Below are positions 1-8,511 of a stretch of DNA of 64,000 bases, piece after piece. The notes beneath the pieces were generated by a model. That model had not been told where the DNA came from and made no database searches. It saw nothing but the letters and a program-made list of their open reading frames with translations. Origin of the DNA: Palsa-504 sp963795795 (lineage in GTDB: Bacteria > Actinomycetota > Actinomycetes > Streptosporangiales > Streptosporangiaceae); the NCBI GenBank assembly GCA_963795795.1, contig CAWCJS010000018.1, positions 1 through 64,000 of the forward strand, given 5' to 3'. The first letter of the stretch is position 1. The number at the start of each line of letters is the position of its first letter. The position numbers and the translations under genes were made by a program.

Positions 1-1519
1 GCCACCGCGGAGTTGGTCATGATCGCGTAGTCGGCCGTGGTGGTCAGGCCGCTGGACTGCAGCTCCCAGGCGTCACAGCACTGGAAGCCGGCGTTGACCA
101 GGATCCCGGCCGCGTCCATCTGGTTGTACCAGTCCTGCGGCATCAGGTGGCCTTCGAGCCGGATGTGGTGTTCAGGCCCAGGTTCTTCATCAGCGCGATC
201 TGCTTCGCGGTGTCGGCCGCGGAGTAGTGCAGGAAGATGTTCGGGCTCCACTCGCTGCCCCGCACGACGAACGGAACGCCGTTGACCTGGAACTGCCTAG
301 CCCCGGACGGCTCGCCGCTGTTGGAGCCGACCAGGGACGAGGTGACGGTCCTGATCCCGAAGGTCTCGGTGGTCGAGTCGAGGGTCGTCCCGTTCTGGGC
401 CACGGAGGTCGCCAGGATGTAGAGCGGCTGGCTGCCCATCTGGTACGGCCACCAGACTTGCGGGCTGGCGATCGTCAGGCTTGGATACGCCGACGGCGTG
501 AACGTGACGGTCTGGGTCGTGCTCGCCGGGACCGTGACGGTCTGGCTGACCGTGATCGGCGTCCCGCCGCCGGGCGGCGTGATCGTCGCCGTGACCGTCC
601 CGCTCTGCGCGGTCGTGGTGTGGTTGGTGATGTCGGACTTCACGGTCAGCGCGGAGCTGGCGAGGGTAGCCGCGTTGCTCTCCACGACGTGCGCGTTGCC
701 GTCCGAGAGCGCGCCGTCGACGGCGAGCTGGACCGGGAACTGGATGCCGGTGTTGTTGTCCGGCGGGATCTGGTTCCAGTCCACGTCGTCCAGCGTGAAC
801 ATGGTCAGCGGGTCGTTCGGGTTGACCTCGATCGCGAGCGAGTTCGTGCCGGACAGGATCAGGCTGGTGACGTTGAAGGTGAACCTGGTGAAGTCACCGG
901 TGACCGTGCTCGAGGTGGCGACCTCGGACCCGTTCACCCAGACGTTCGCCGATCCGACGACGCCGTTGACGATCAAGGTCGCGACCTGGCCGGAGGTCAG
1001 GCTCGGCGTGAAATCGGTCCGCCACCACCAGGGCACGTCGAACTCGGCGACGGTATCGGCGCCGATGGCGTTCATGAAGCCGTAGCAGCCTTGCATGTTG
1101 GTCGAGAAGAACACGCTGTTCGGGTTGTCGGTGCTCTGGTTGACCGGTTGCAGCGCGGTGTCCCCGGGGCACTTGCCGTTCTGCGCCAGGGCCTCGATCT
1201 CGGTGCCCGGGGCCCCGGCGTCGTCAGGGGTGACCGGAAGCCAGGTGCTGGTGTTGAACCCCGGCGTGGAGATCTTCGCGCCGGTCTGCGTCGCGACGGC
1301 GCTGCTCTGCACCTCCCAGCCGCCGGTGCCCAGGTCGGAGACGTCGCTGGCCCCGGTGCCCGCGGGCGAGCTCAGGCCGACGGCTGGCTGCGACGGGCGA
1401 GCGGGCGCCGTGGTGGCCGCCGGGACGGCCTGCGCGCTCGACAAAGACCAGGCCAGTGCCGTAACCAAGAGGCCGGCGGCCGCCAGGCGGGCGAAACGAG
1501 GACGGATGGTTCGACTCAT
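1..1519 (-). CDS. Secreted GH2 exo-beta-D-glucosaminidase-like hydrolase, 3'-partial, frameshifted
   Basis: The N-terminus has a signal peptide with basic MSRTIRPR followed by a hydrophobic run ending near SAQA. GH2 sugar-binding and immunoglobulin-like domains follow, with WWWRTDF, VNGVVGSANVWVNG, VWWPYQMG and VNGVPFVVRGSEWSP. The residues resemble the CsxA branch of GH2 that trims glucosamine from chitosan ends. The reading frame stops at 143, but a different frame from about 163 to the window edge continues the family: NTIRLEGHLMPQDWYNQMD, then CCDAWE. Two extra bases in the TGTGGTG run at 163-169 explain the break. The gene continues past the left edge, so the catalytic acid/base region is not visible. 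Either this is a sequencing error or the gene is inactive. The family call is good; substrate (glucosamine versus mannose) is inferred. Confidence 0.8.
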
Positions 1520-1586
1520 AGCTGGCCACTCCCTTACGGCGACACAGGCCGCGACCGACGGGCGCCTTCCACTTGAACCTAGTTAG

Positions 1587-1615
1587 TTCGTAATCTTTCC
1601 AAACAAACTTGTCAA
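1587..1615 (-). promoter_or_regulatory. Promoter with ROK/CsnR-like operator upstream of the GH2 gene
   Basis: On the minus strand TTGACA (1610-1615) and TACGAA (1587-1592) are 17 bp apart. The spacer and -10 contain TTTGGAAAGATTACGAA, which partly matches the dyad TTAGGAAASTTTCCTAA known for CsnR-type regulators of chitosan genes in Streptomyces. The match is imperfect, so the operator is an inference. Confidence 0.45.
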
Positions 1616-1665
1616 GGCCATGAGCCGCCGGAGTTTTCTCCAGTGGGCTCGGGCATGATGGGCGG

Positions 1666-2196
1666 ATGCCACTGTTCGCGTTTGAAGGTTGGGAGCCGCA
1701 GGTCAGCCCGGAGGCGTGGATCGCGCCGACGGCCACCCTGGTGGGGGACGTTCGCGTGGAGGCGGAGGCCTCGATCTGGTACGGGGCCGTTTTGCGGGCC
1801 GACTTCGGCCCGATCATCGTGCGGCGGGGCGCGAACATCCAGGACGGGTCGGTCCTGCACGGCGGCGACGACCCGGTGACCGAGATCGGGGCGGGGGCGA
1901 CCATCGGCCACCTGTGCGTGGTCCACGGCGCCGTCATCGGCGCGGAAGCGCTGATCGGCAACGGCGCCACGGTGCTCGACGGCGCGACCGTGGGCCGCCG
2001 AGCCCTGGTCGCCGGCGGCGCCACGGTGCCGCCCGGGATGGTCATCCCCGACGGCATGCTGGCGGCGGGGGTCCCGGCCCACGTCCTGCGCGAGGTGGCC
2101 GGCCGGGCCAAGGAGTGGGTCGACACGAATCCCGCCGTCTACCGTGACCTGGCCCGCCGGCACGCGGCCGCCGTCCGCCCCGTGGCCGGTGGTTAG
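1666..2196 (+). CDS. Gamma-class carbonic anhydrase family protein
   Basis: A 176-residue left-handed beta-helix protein built from hexapeptide repeats (such as IGAGAT, IGNGAT, VGRRAL). The three zinc-ligand histidines of the gamma-carbonic anhydrase family are present at H65 (SVLHGG), H82 and H87 (IGHLCVVHG), so a zinc site is likely. The family hydrates CO2 or acts as a non-catalytic acyl-carrier-like fold; activity here is inferred. It starts with ATG after GGGCATGATGGGCGG and stands between the divergent GH2 gene and the downstream kinase. Length is normal for the family. Confidence 0.85.
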   Translation: MPLFAFEGWEPQVSPEAWIAPTATLVGDVRVEAEASIWYGAVLRADFGPIIVRRGANIQDGSVLHGGDDPVTEIGAGATIGHLCVVHGAVIGAEALIGNGATVLDGATVGRRALVAGGATVPPGMVIPDGMLAAGVPAHVLREVAGRAKEWVDTNPAVYRDLARRHAAAVRPVAGG

Positions 2197-2224
2197 AGCC
2201 CGCAGGTGAGGGTAACCGGAGCGG

Positions 2225-3466
2225 GTGACCGGTACCGCGACGCTCCTTGACGGTCGTTACTCCCTGGATGAGGAAATCGGCGCCGGCGGGTTCTGCGCGG
2301 TGTGGCGGGGCACCGATACCGTCCTGACGCGGCCGGTGGCCGTCAAGGTTCTGCACGGCGGTTACGTTCACCAGCCCGAGGCCCGGGCCCGGTTCAAGGC
2401 CGAGGCCCAGCACGCCGGAGCCGTGTCCCACCAGAACATCGCCCGGGTCTACGACTACGGCGAGCCGGCCTGCGGGCCGTCCTACCTGGTGATGGAGCTG
2501 ATCGAGGGGCCGTCCCTGGCCGGCGTGCTGGCCGGAGGTCCCCTCGCCGTCGCGCGGACCCTGGACATCGTGGCCCAGGTCGCGGCCGGCCTGCAGGCCG
2601 CGCACGCCGCGGGGCTGGTGCACCGCGACATCAAGCCGGCGAACATCATGTTCACCTCCGCGGGGACCGTCCGGATCACGGACTTCGGCATCGCGTACGC
2701 GGTCGGCTCGGCTCCCCTGACAGCCACCGGGACCGTGATGGGGACGCCGGGCTATATGGCCCCGGAGCGGATCGACGGAGCCCAGGCCGGGCCGGCGAGC
2801 GACCTGTACTCCCTGGGCATCGTGGCCTACGAATGCCTGGCCGGGGCGCGGCCCTTCGCGGGCCCGCCGCTGGAGGTGGCGATCGCGCACCGGGACCGCC
2901 CGCTGCCGCCGCTGCCCGGATGGCTGCCGGCCGAGGTGGCCGAGTTCGTAATGGTGCTGACCGCGAAGGATCCGCGCTGGCGGCCCGCCAACGCGGGCCA
3001 GGTCGCGGACCAGGCGCGACAGCTGCGAGATCGGCTCGTCCCGGGCGCGATCGGCGCCCGGCCGGTCCCCTCCGACCCGCCGCCGACGGTCCCCGATGCC
3101 CTGGGGAGCCAGGGGGTCGTCCGGCCCCCGGCGCGCAGCGGCCGGTCCCGCCGGCCGTGGACCCTGGCCGCCGCCACCCTGGTCGCGCTCGCAGCGCTGG
3201 CCTGCCTGATGCTGGTCAGCGTCACCGGGTTCGCGGGCGGCACGGACCCGGGTGCCCGGTCGTCCTCCGGGCCGCCGCAGGCGGCGCCCTCGGCGAGCAA
3301 GGCGCCTACGGCCTCTCCGGTCCCGGCCCGGTCCGGTGGCCAGCAGCCGTCCGCCAACCCCGACGCCGGTATCGGCGCCGACACGGCGGCGCATAAGCCC
3401 GTCCGGCACCACCACGGCAACCACCACGGGAACGGGGACGGGAACAGCCAGGCGTTGGCGAGCTAA
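2225..3466 (+). CDS. Membrane-anchored serine/threonine protein kinase
   Basis: A PknB-like kinase of 413 residues starting at GTG. Residues 11-265 form the kinase domain: glycine loop GAGGFCAVWRG, VAVK with lysine 41, HRDIKPAN at 133-140, DFG at 153-155 and GYMAPE at 177-181. A linker rich in Pro and Arg follows, then one membrane segment (about 313-335, LAAATLVALAALACLMLVSV). The outer tail is Ser/Pro/Ala-rich and ends in a histidine/glycine-rich stretch (HHHGNHHGNGDGN). There is no PASTA domain, so it is not the cell-wall PknB. Substrates cannot be told from the sequence. All catalytic residues look intact. Confidence 0.93.
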   Translation: MTGTATLLDGRYSLDEEIGAGGFCAVWRGTDTVLTRPVAVKVLHGGYVHQPEARARFKAEAQHAGAVSHQNIARVYDYGEPACGPSYLVMELIEGPSLAGVLAGGPLAVARTLDIVAQVAAGLQAAHAAGLVHRDIKPANIMFTSAGTVRITDFGIAYAVGSAPLTATGTVMGTPGYMAPERIDGAQAGPASDLYSLGIVAYECLAGARPFAGPPLEVAIAHRDRPLPPLPGWLPAEVAEFVMVLTAKDPRWRPANAGQVADQARQLRDRLVPGAIGARPVPSDPPPTVPDALGSQGVVRPPARSGRSRRPWTLAAATLVALAALACLMLVSVTGFAGGTDPGARSSSGPPQAAPSASKAPTASPVPARSGGQQPSANPDAGIGADTAAHKPVRHHHGNHHGNGDGNSQALAS

Positions 3467-3495
3467 CCGGGGGCCCGGACCGGTCCTGGAGAGGA

Positions 3496-3511
3496 ACCAA
3501 CGCTCGTTCGG
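3496..3511 (-). repeat. 16-bp intergenic element, copy 1
   Basis: ACCAACGCTCGTTCGG on the plus strand, 14 bp beyond the stop of the leftward P450 gene and between convergent genes. Its last bases form the left arm of a hairpin (CGTTCGGGAAAAA, 3505-3517, with TTTTTCCGAACG, 3529-3540) that overlaps the P450 stop and may act as a two-way terminator. Similar 16-mers occur at 8999, 48034 and 62019. Confidence 0.6.
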
Positions 3512-3524
3512 GAAAAAGAGAATT

Positions 3525-4922
3525 TCAGTTTTTCCGAACGGGCGGTGTGTTACCTGCCGAGCCGGTGCGGGCCGCCAGGCGGACCGGCAGCGTCCTGGGG
3601 ACCAGGACGGCGCGGGCGGCCGGGGAGACCGTGGTGCCGGGCTCGGGGGTCAGGCTCCAGCGGGCGGCGGTGGAGGCCAGGATGAGCGTGGCCTCGGCCA
3701 GGCCGAACTCCTCGCCAATGCACCTCGTGGCGCCCGCGCCGAAGGGGAGGTAGGAGGCCCGGAGTTCCGGCGCCGGGGTGAGCCAGCGGGCGGGGTCGAA
3801 GCGGTCCGCGTCGGGGTCCAGGCCGGGGCGGCGGTGCAGGACGTAGGGGCTGAAGACCACGATGCTGCCGGCCGGGAGATTCCGGCCCGCCAGGGTGACC
3901 GGGCCGGTGCAGACCCGCGGGATGATCCAGCCGGGCGGGTACAGGCGCAGCGCTTCGCGGACCACCCGGGCGGTCAGGTCCAGCCGGGGCAGATGGTCCC
4001 AGCCCGCGACGTCGCCGCCCAGGACCGCGTCGGCTTCGGCGTGTACCGCGGCCAGGACGTCCGGGTGGCCAGCCAGCAGGTGCCAGGACCAGGCCACGGC
4101 GGAGGAGGTGGTCTCGCCGCCGGCCAGCATGATCACAGCCACCTGGTCGGCCAGTTCGGCGGCGGACAGGCCCTGGCCCTGCTCGTCGCGGGCCGCGAGC
4201 AGCCGGGACATCAGGTCAGTGGGGGTATCGGACCCCGCGTTGGCCTGGCGGTAGCCGTCGATGAGCTCGCCGACCTGACCGCGCCAGTAGGCCACGGCCT
4301 TGGTGTAGCGGCGGTGGCCGGGGGTGGGCAGCCGGCCCGCTAGGCGGAGCGCCGCCCGCGCGTAGATGCCGCGCAGGAAGACGTCGAAGGCTTGGCGGAG
4401 GCGTTCGGCCTGGTCGGGGTCGAGTTGCGAGGAGAACAGGGCGCGCAGGGCGACCGTGGTGGTGAGGGTGAACATCTCCTCCACCAGGTCGATGCGGTCG
4501 CCGTCGTGCCAGGTGCTGAGGGTCGCCGAGATCTCCCTGTGCATCACGGCCACGTAGCCGGGCAGGTACTCGTGCCGGAAGGCGGGCTGCATGACCAGGC
4601 GCTGGCGCCGGTGGTCGTGGTGCCCGGCCGTGGCCAGGCCGTTGCCCATCGCCGCCCGGACCCGCTCGTAGCCCAGGCCCGCCCGGTCGAAGTTGCGGAA
4701 GTCGGTCAGCACCCGGCGGGCCAGGTCCGGGTGGCAGAGGACGAAGGCCGGGCGTGGGCCGAGCCTGATCTCCACCAGGTCCCCGTGAGCCGGCAGCGAA
4801 TCGAGGAGCGGCAGCGGCCGGCGCAGCAGCGCCACGGCGTGGCCGAGGAGCGGCCAGGCTCCCGGCGCCTGCCCGAACCGCAGCGTCGTCGCGGGCGTGT
4901 CCGCGGACCGGGTGTCTGTCAC
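3525..4922 (-). CDS. Cytochrome P450
   Basis: 465 residues with all P450 hallmarks: I-helix AGGETTSS, K-helix EALRLYPP with the ExxR motif, and the heme loop FGAGATRCIGE with the cysteine ligand. There is no signal peptide or membrane anchor, so it is probably a soluble class I enzyme needing ferredoxin partners, none of which lie nearby. The start lies only 7 bp after the galK stop, so it is probably co-transcribed with galT-galK; no functional link is known. The LYPPGW and PFGAGATRC region is closer to CYP110/CYP4-like bacterial P450s than to the CYP105 type. Substrate unknown. Confidence 0.93.
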   Translation of the reverse strand: MTDTRSADTPATTLRFGQAPGAWPLLGHAVALLRRPLPLLDSLPAHGDLVEIRLGPRPAFVLCHPDLARRVLTDFRNFDRAGLGYERVRAAMGNGLATAGHHDHRRQRLVMQPAFRHEYLPGYVAVMHREISATLSTWHDGDRIDLVEEMFTLTTTVALRALFSSQLDPDQAERLRQAFDVFLRGIYARAALRLAGRLPTPGHRRYTKAVAYWRGQVGELIDGYRQANAGSDTPTDLMSRLLAARDEQGQGLSAAELADQVAVIMLAGGETTSSAVAWSWHLLAGHPDVLAAVHAEADAVLGGDVAGWDHLPRLDLTARVVREALRLYPPGWIIPRVCTGPVTLAGRNLPAGSIVVFSPYVLHRRPGLDPDADRFDPARWLTPAPELRASYLPFGAGATRCIGEEFGLAEATLILASTAARWSLTPEPGTTVSPAARAVLVPRTLPVRLAARTGSAGNTPPVRKN

Positions 4923-4929
4923 GGTGGTT

Positions 4930-6090
4930 TCAGCGTAGGCGGCGGGCGGCGTCCGAGGGAACGGCGTCGAGGTAGCGCGGGGGTGACCAGTCGTGCTGAT
5001 TGAATCGCTCGGTGACCGCTTGGCGGACCAGCGCGGTGCGGTCGGCTGGGATGAGGGCGATCACGCAGCCGGCGAAGCCGCCGCCGGTCATCCGGGCGCC
5101 CGCGGCTCCGGCCTCGACGGCGGCCTCGACGGCCGCGTCGGCCTGGGGCCAGGAGAATTGGTAGTCGTCACGCAGCGAGCGGTGCGAGGCGGTCAGGAGC
5201 GGGCCGATCGCGGAGGGATCCCCGGCTTCCAGCAGGTCGACGGCCTGCAGGGCGCGGCGTTTGTCGGACAGGACGTGCCTGGCCACGCGCTGGAGGGACG
5301 GGTCGGTCAGAGCGGTCAGGTCTTCGTCGCTCCTGATGCCGCGTAGGGCCCGGACGCCCAGCGCGGACGCGGCCTGTTCGCAGGCGCGCCGGCGTTCGGC
5401 GTAGCGGCCGTCGGTGTTGGCGCGACGGGTATCGGTGTCGATGATCAGCAGGCTCAGGCCGGCGGCGGCGGGGTCGAGCGGGACCGGTGTAACGGCGCCG
5501 GTGTGGCAATCGAGCAGGGTGGCGTGGCCCTCGCGGCACTGGAGCGCGGCGATCTGGTCCATGATCCCCGAGGGCACGCCGACGAAGTCGTTCTCCGCGC
5601 GGCGGGTCAGGGCCGCCAGCTCACGTACCGGGAGGGACAGCCCGTGGAGTTCGGTCAGGGCGAGGGCGACCGAGCATTCCAGCGCCGCCGAGGACGAGAG
5701 CCCGGCTCCCGCTGGAAGGTCGGCGTCGATGGCCAGGTCGGCGCCGCCGTTGAGGTGACCCGCCTCGCGGAGCGCCCAGGCCACCCCGGCGGGGTACGCG
5801 GCCCAGCCTTTGACCGATCCGGGTTCCAGCGCGTCGATGTCGATTCGGACGGGCTCGCCATCGGACTGCCGGGATACCAGCGCGATCCGCCGGTCGGGCC
5901 TGCGGGCCGCGGCGGCGTAGACCCCGTAGCCGAGAGCGAAGGGCAGCACGAACATCTCGGTGTAGTCCGGGCCGCCGATCAGGTTGACCCGGCCGGGCGC
6001 GAACCAGACGCCTTCCGGCTCACGGCCGAAGCGGCGGGCAAACCGGGCGGCGGCGTCCGGGCTCTCGTCCGGGTTCCCGTTCCCGTTCAC
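4930..6090 (-). CDS. galK: Galactokinase (GHMP kinase)
   Basis: Phosphorylates galactose to galactose-1-phosphate in the Leloir pathway. GHMP motifs are in order: PGRVNLIG near the N-terminus, the ATP loop LPAGAGLSSSAALE, VPSGIMDQ with the catalytic Asp, and GARMTGGGFAGC near the end. The GTG start at 6090 overlaps the galT stop by 4 nt (GTGA), which implies translational coupling. One oddity: the usual galactose-contacting loop after PGRVNLIG (normally EHTDYN) reads GPDYT, with the Glu-His pair lost and one residue fewer. Substrate preference may therefore differ, or this may be a lineage variant. Confidence 0.88.
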   Translation of the reverse strand: MNGNGNPDESPDAAARFARRFGREPEGVWFAPGRVNLIGGPDYTEMFVLPFALGYGVYAAAARRPDRRIALVSRQSDGEPVRIDIDALEPGSVKGWAAYPAGVAWALREAGHLNGGADLAIDADLPAGAGLSSSAALECSVALALTELHGLSLPVRELAALTRRAENDFVGVPSGIMDQIAALQCREGHATLLDCHTGAVTPVPLDPAAAGLSLLIIDTDTRRANTDGRYAERRRACEQAASALGVRALRGIRSDEDLTALTDPSLQRVARHVLSDKRRALQAVDLLEAGDPSAIGPLLTASHRSLRDDYQFSWPQADAAVEAAVEAGAAGARMTGGGFAGCVIALIPADRTALVRQAVTERFNQHDWSPPRYLDAVPSDAARRLR

Positions 6091-6947
6091 GAGGCCGCGG
6101 CTCGCCAGTCGGCCGCGGCGTGGTGCGGATCGACCGGATCGAAGAAGACGCCGGCCCCGAGTTCCGCGGACGCGAGGTGCCTGGCCACACCGTGAGCCCG
6201 CCGCGCCGGGGACAGGTGCAGGTGGAGGTGGGCGGCGGGCCAGTTGGCACCGTCGTTCGGGCGTTGGTGGACCCACAGCATGTAGGGGGTCTCAGGGCCG
6301 AGGAGGCGTTCCATGCGGGTCAGGGCGTCGACGAGGATCGCGGCTAGCCCGGCGCGTCGCTCGGGTCCGGCGGTGGGTAGGTCAGGCACGTGGCTTTGGG
6401 GGGAGATCAGCAGCTCGTACGGCCACGAGGGCGCCCAGGGGACGGCGGCCTGCCATCCTTCGCTGCGGGTGACCAGGAGGTCGTCGTCGGAGTTGTGGCA
6501 GAGGTGGCACTCGCGGGCTTCGAGCTCGGCTTGCACGACGGGCGGGATCGTGCCGAAGGCCAGGATCTGGCTGTGCGGATGGTCGATCGTGGCGCCGATC
6601 ATTCGCCCGCGGTTCTCGAAGACGAACACGTAGGCCACGTCTTCGCGGGACCCGAGCGCTTGTGTGCGCGCCGACCAGAGCTCGACCACCTGGGCCGACT
6701 TGTCGGCGCCCAGCGCCGGGAAGGACGAATCGTGGTCGGGGCTGTGCAGGATGACCTCGTGCCGCCCGTCGGGCAGGGCGGGCCAGCGGTTGGTGATGTG
6801 CAGGACGTCGTACGGCTCGGGCGCCTCGAGCCCGCCCGGGCAGAACGGGCACGACCCCTGCGGGAGATTGGGACGCTGCTGCCGCCACGGGGTGACCACC
6901 ACGTAGGCGCCCGTCAGCGGGTCGATACGCAGATCAGCATCGTTCAT
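6087..6947 (-). CDS. galT: Galactose-1-phosphate uridylyltransferase
   Basis: Second Leloir enzyme, exchanging UMP between UDP-glucose and galactose-1-phosphate. A CPFC zinc motif is near residue 30 and the nucleophile motif HPHSQ is in IDHPHSQILAFG. A second histidine cluster, HLHLHLSP, lies near the C-terminus. The ATG at 6947 overlaps the stop of the upstream PIN toxin gene by ATGA. Its own stop overlaps galK. No galE is nearby. About 286 residues, somewhat shorter than the E. coli enzyme but common in actinobacteria. Confidence 0.9.
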   Translation of the reverse strand: MNDADLRIDPLTGAYVVVTPWRQQRPNLPQGSCPFCPGGLEAPEPYDVLHITNRWPALPDGRHEVILHSPDHDSSFPALGADKSAQVVELWSARTQALGSREDVAYVFVFENRGRMIGATIDHPHSQILAFGTIPPVVQAELEARECHLCHNSDDDLLVTRSEGWQAAVPWAPSWPYELLISPQSHVPDLPTAGPERRAGLAAILVDALTRMERLLGPETPYMLWVHQRPNDGANWPAAHLHLHLSPARRAHGVARHLASAELGAGVFFDPVDPHHAAADWRAAAS

Positions 6948-7327
6948 ACGGGTTCGATACGCAGCCTGGCGCCGGCGGCCTCGGCGATCTTCCGTATGTG
7001 GCTCACGTCCGAGGTGACGACGGCATCGCCGCGGCGGGCGGCGCCCTCCACCACACATACGTCAACGATGTCGTCGTGATCGGACCGCCCGGCCAGGACG
7101 CCTGCGTTCCTGGCCAGCTCCTCGCTCATCGGCTCGGTGTCACACATGCGGAGCAAACGGCTCAGGCTGGCCTGCCGGGGACCTCCCCGCCACGCCTGCG
7201 CCAGTACCGGAGCGGGCACCGTGGGAATGACCTCCTCCGCCAGGTAGCCCGCGTGCAACGCCCACATCTGGCGGTCATCGCGTTCGGCGGCGACCAGCGC
7301 GCCGGTGTCGTAGGTGACCCCGCCCAT
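6944..7327 (-). CDS. PIN-domain toxin, VapC-like
   Basis: A 127-residue PIN-fold ribonuclease. Acidic residues are placed as in VapC proteins: TYDTGAL at the N-terminus, SDHDDIVDV in the middle and VTSDVSHI near the end. The family cleaves RNA and is blocked by the partner antitoxin. It starts 5 nt after the stop of the ribbon-helix-helix gene upstream, forming a standard vapBC pair. Unusually, its stop overlaps the galT start by 4 nt, so toxin translation is coupled to the galactose genes. Confidence 0.85.
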   Translation of the reverse strand: MGGVTYDTGALVAAERDDRQMWALHAGYLAEEVIPTVPAPVLAQAWRGGPRQASLSRLLRMCDTEPMSEELARNAGVLAGRSDHDDIVDVCVVEGAARRGDAVVTSDVSHIRKIAEAAGARLRIEPV

Positions 7328-7332
7328 GCTGA

Positions 7333-7605
7333 CTACGCGGACTTGCGCTCGGCCGGGTCCGCGGGAGCGCGGCCCAGCGAGGACCTGGCTCGCGCCCTGC
7401 CCTCGGCCAGCTCAGCCTCGGTCAGGGGGCCGTGCTCCAGCTCCCACTCCGCCAGGGCCTGCCGCCCCGCCTCCAGCTTGAGCCGGTGCGCCGCGGTCTG
7501 GGCGAGCCAGGCGCTGAAGGTCGTCCCCTCGGCGCGGGCCGCCTCCTCCACTGCCCGCGCCAGCTCGGGGGGCAGGGAAACCGAACGCTTCTCACGCTGA
7601 GCCAT
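7333..7605 (-). CDS. Ribbon-helix-helix antitoxin, VapB-like
   Basis: A 90-residue protein with an N-terminal ribbon-helix-helix (KRSVSLPPELARAVEEAAR) for DNA binding and dimerization, and a charged C-terminal tail (LTEAELAEGRARARSSLG) that would embrace the toxin. First gene of the toxin-antitoxin/galTK run. A TACCGT hexamer lies 7 nt upstream of the ATG, which fits leaderless transcription common in actinobacteria. Autoregulation with VapC is expected from family knowledge; no clear operator palindrome is seen. Confidence 0.8.
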   Translation of the reverse strand: MAQREKRSVSLPPELARAVEEAARAEGTTFSAWLAQTAAHRLKLEAGRQALAEWELEHGPLTEAELAEGRARARSSLGRAPADPAERKSA

Positions 7606-7948
7606 GAGACAACGGTAGCACAGGTGGTATGACAGCTCCGGCGCGATCGGGTTGTTGATCTGGGTGCCACCAGCGCCGGCCGGCTGGCCCGCGAACGGGA
7701 CACCGGAGCCGAAACCCTGATTATCACGGAATCCTGCTAATTATTGAAGCGAATCTCCAGGTACGGGAGCAATTGTATAAAGAAGCGCGCGCAGGGATGA
7801 CCGGGCACATATATGCCCAATGTCGCGTAAAGCCTGGCTACGGGCTGGCGTGTCTCACACAATGCCTGGTCAGCGACCAAAGGGGGAGTTCGGAGAGGAA
7901 CTTTAGCTGTCTTTCAGGTAATGTCCAGCACTCTTACGGGAGGAAACG
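7606..7948. other. Intergenic region, 343 bp
   Basis: A relatively AT-rich region between divergent vapB and the secreted-protein gene. It contains TTATCACGGAATCCTGCTAA and AATTGTATAAAGAAG (about 7773-7787), the latter a plausible -10 region for the rightward gene. No convincing ORF or RNA is seen. Confidence 0.4.
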
Positions 7949-8452
7949 ATGCGCTTCAGGCGCCCCGTGATTTACACAGCTATCTCAGCAGCTGCTATTG
8001 CCAGCGCCGGCCTGCTCGCCTCGCCGGCCATGGCCTCGACGACCCAATTCCCCTTCCAGGGGCAGGGCTTCAGCCTGTACAACAACTACGGAAGCGCGCG
8101 CGGCACGGTCAGCGGCGGCCAATTCGATCAGTATGGCCAGTACGGCCAGTGGGACCGTGGCTCGCTCACTGTGTCCGGGACGGTATCGGACTACCGCTTT
8201 GGTCAGTACCGTTACCGCCAGGGGACCATCGAGGAGGTGTTCCTGTCCTCCTCCAACTCCTGGGGGCGGGGCGAACTGATCGGCTCGGCCGGTCCCGGCC
8301 AGAGCGACCGGTTCAGCGGCACCCTGGACAACACGAACAACGGGACGATTACGCTGTGCGTCGCCAACAAGTGGGGCGGCAACGTCCGGGACTGCACGAG
8401 CCAGTCGGTTACGGTCTTCAGCCAGCAGCAGTACAACCCGCACGTCCACTAG
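7949..8452 (+). CDS. Small secreted protein of unknown function
   Basis: 167 residues with an N-terminal signal peptide (MRFRRPVIY, a hydrophobic run, then SPAMAS before TTQF). The mature part is rich in Gly, Tyr, Gln and Ser, with repeated QYGQYGQ and FGQYRYRQG stretches and beta-strand-like segments. Two cysteines (LCVAN and RDCTS) could form one disulfide. A good ribosome site, GGGAGGAAACG, precedes the ATG. The hydrophilic mature part suggests an exported extracellular or surface protein; I do not recognise a family. Confidence 0.75.
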   Translation: MRFRRPVIYTAISAAAIASAGLLASPAMASTTQFPFQGQGFSLYNNYGSARGTVSGGQFDQYGQYGQWDRGSLTVSGTVSDYRFGQYRYRQGTIEEVFLSSSNSWGRGELIGSAGPGQSDRFSGTLDNTNNGTITLCVANKWGGNVRDCTSQSVTVFSQQQYNPHVH

Positions 8453-8458
8453 CCGGAC

Positions 8459-8491
8459 GGCCCCGGTCGCGGCCATGGCCCGGCCGGGGCC
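8459..8491 (+). terminator. Hairpin downstream of the secreted-protein gene
   Basis: GGCCCCGG (8459-8466) pairs with CCGGGGCC (8484-8491), with an inner GGCC/GGCC pair. It lies 7 bp after the stop. There is no T-run, as is usual in high-GC actinomycetes. Confidence 0.45.
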
Positions 8492-8511
8492 TAGCTAGGT
8501 CAGGAGAAGCG

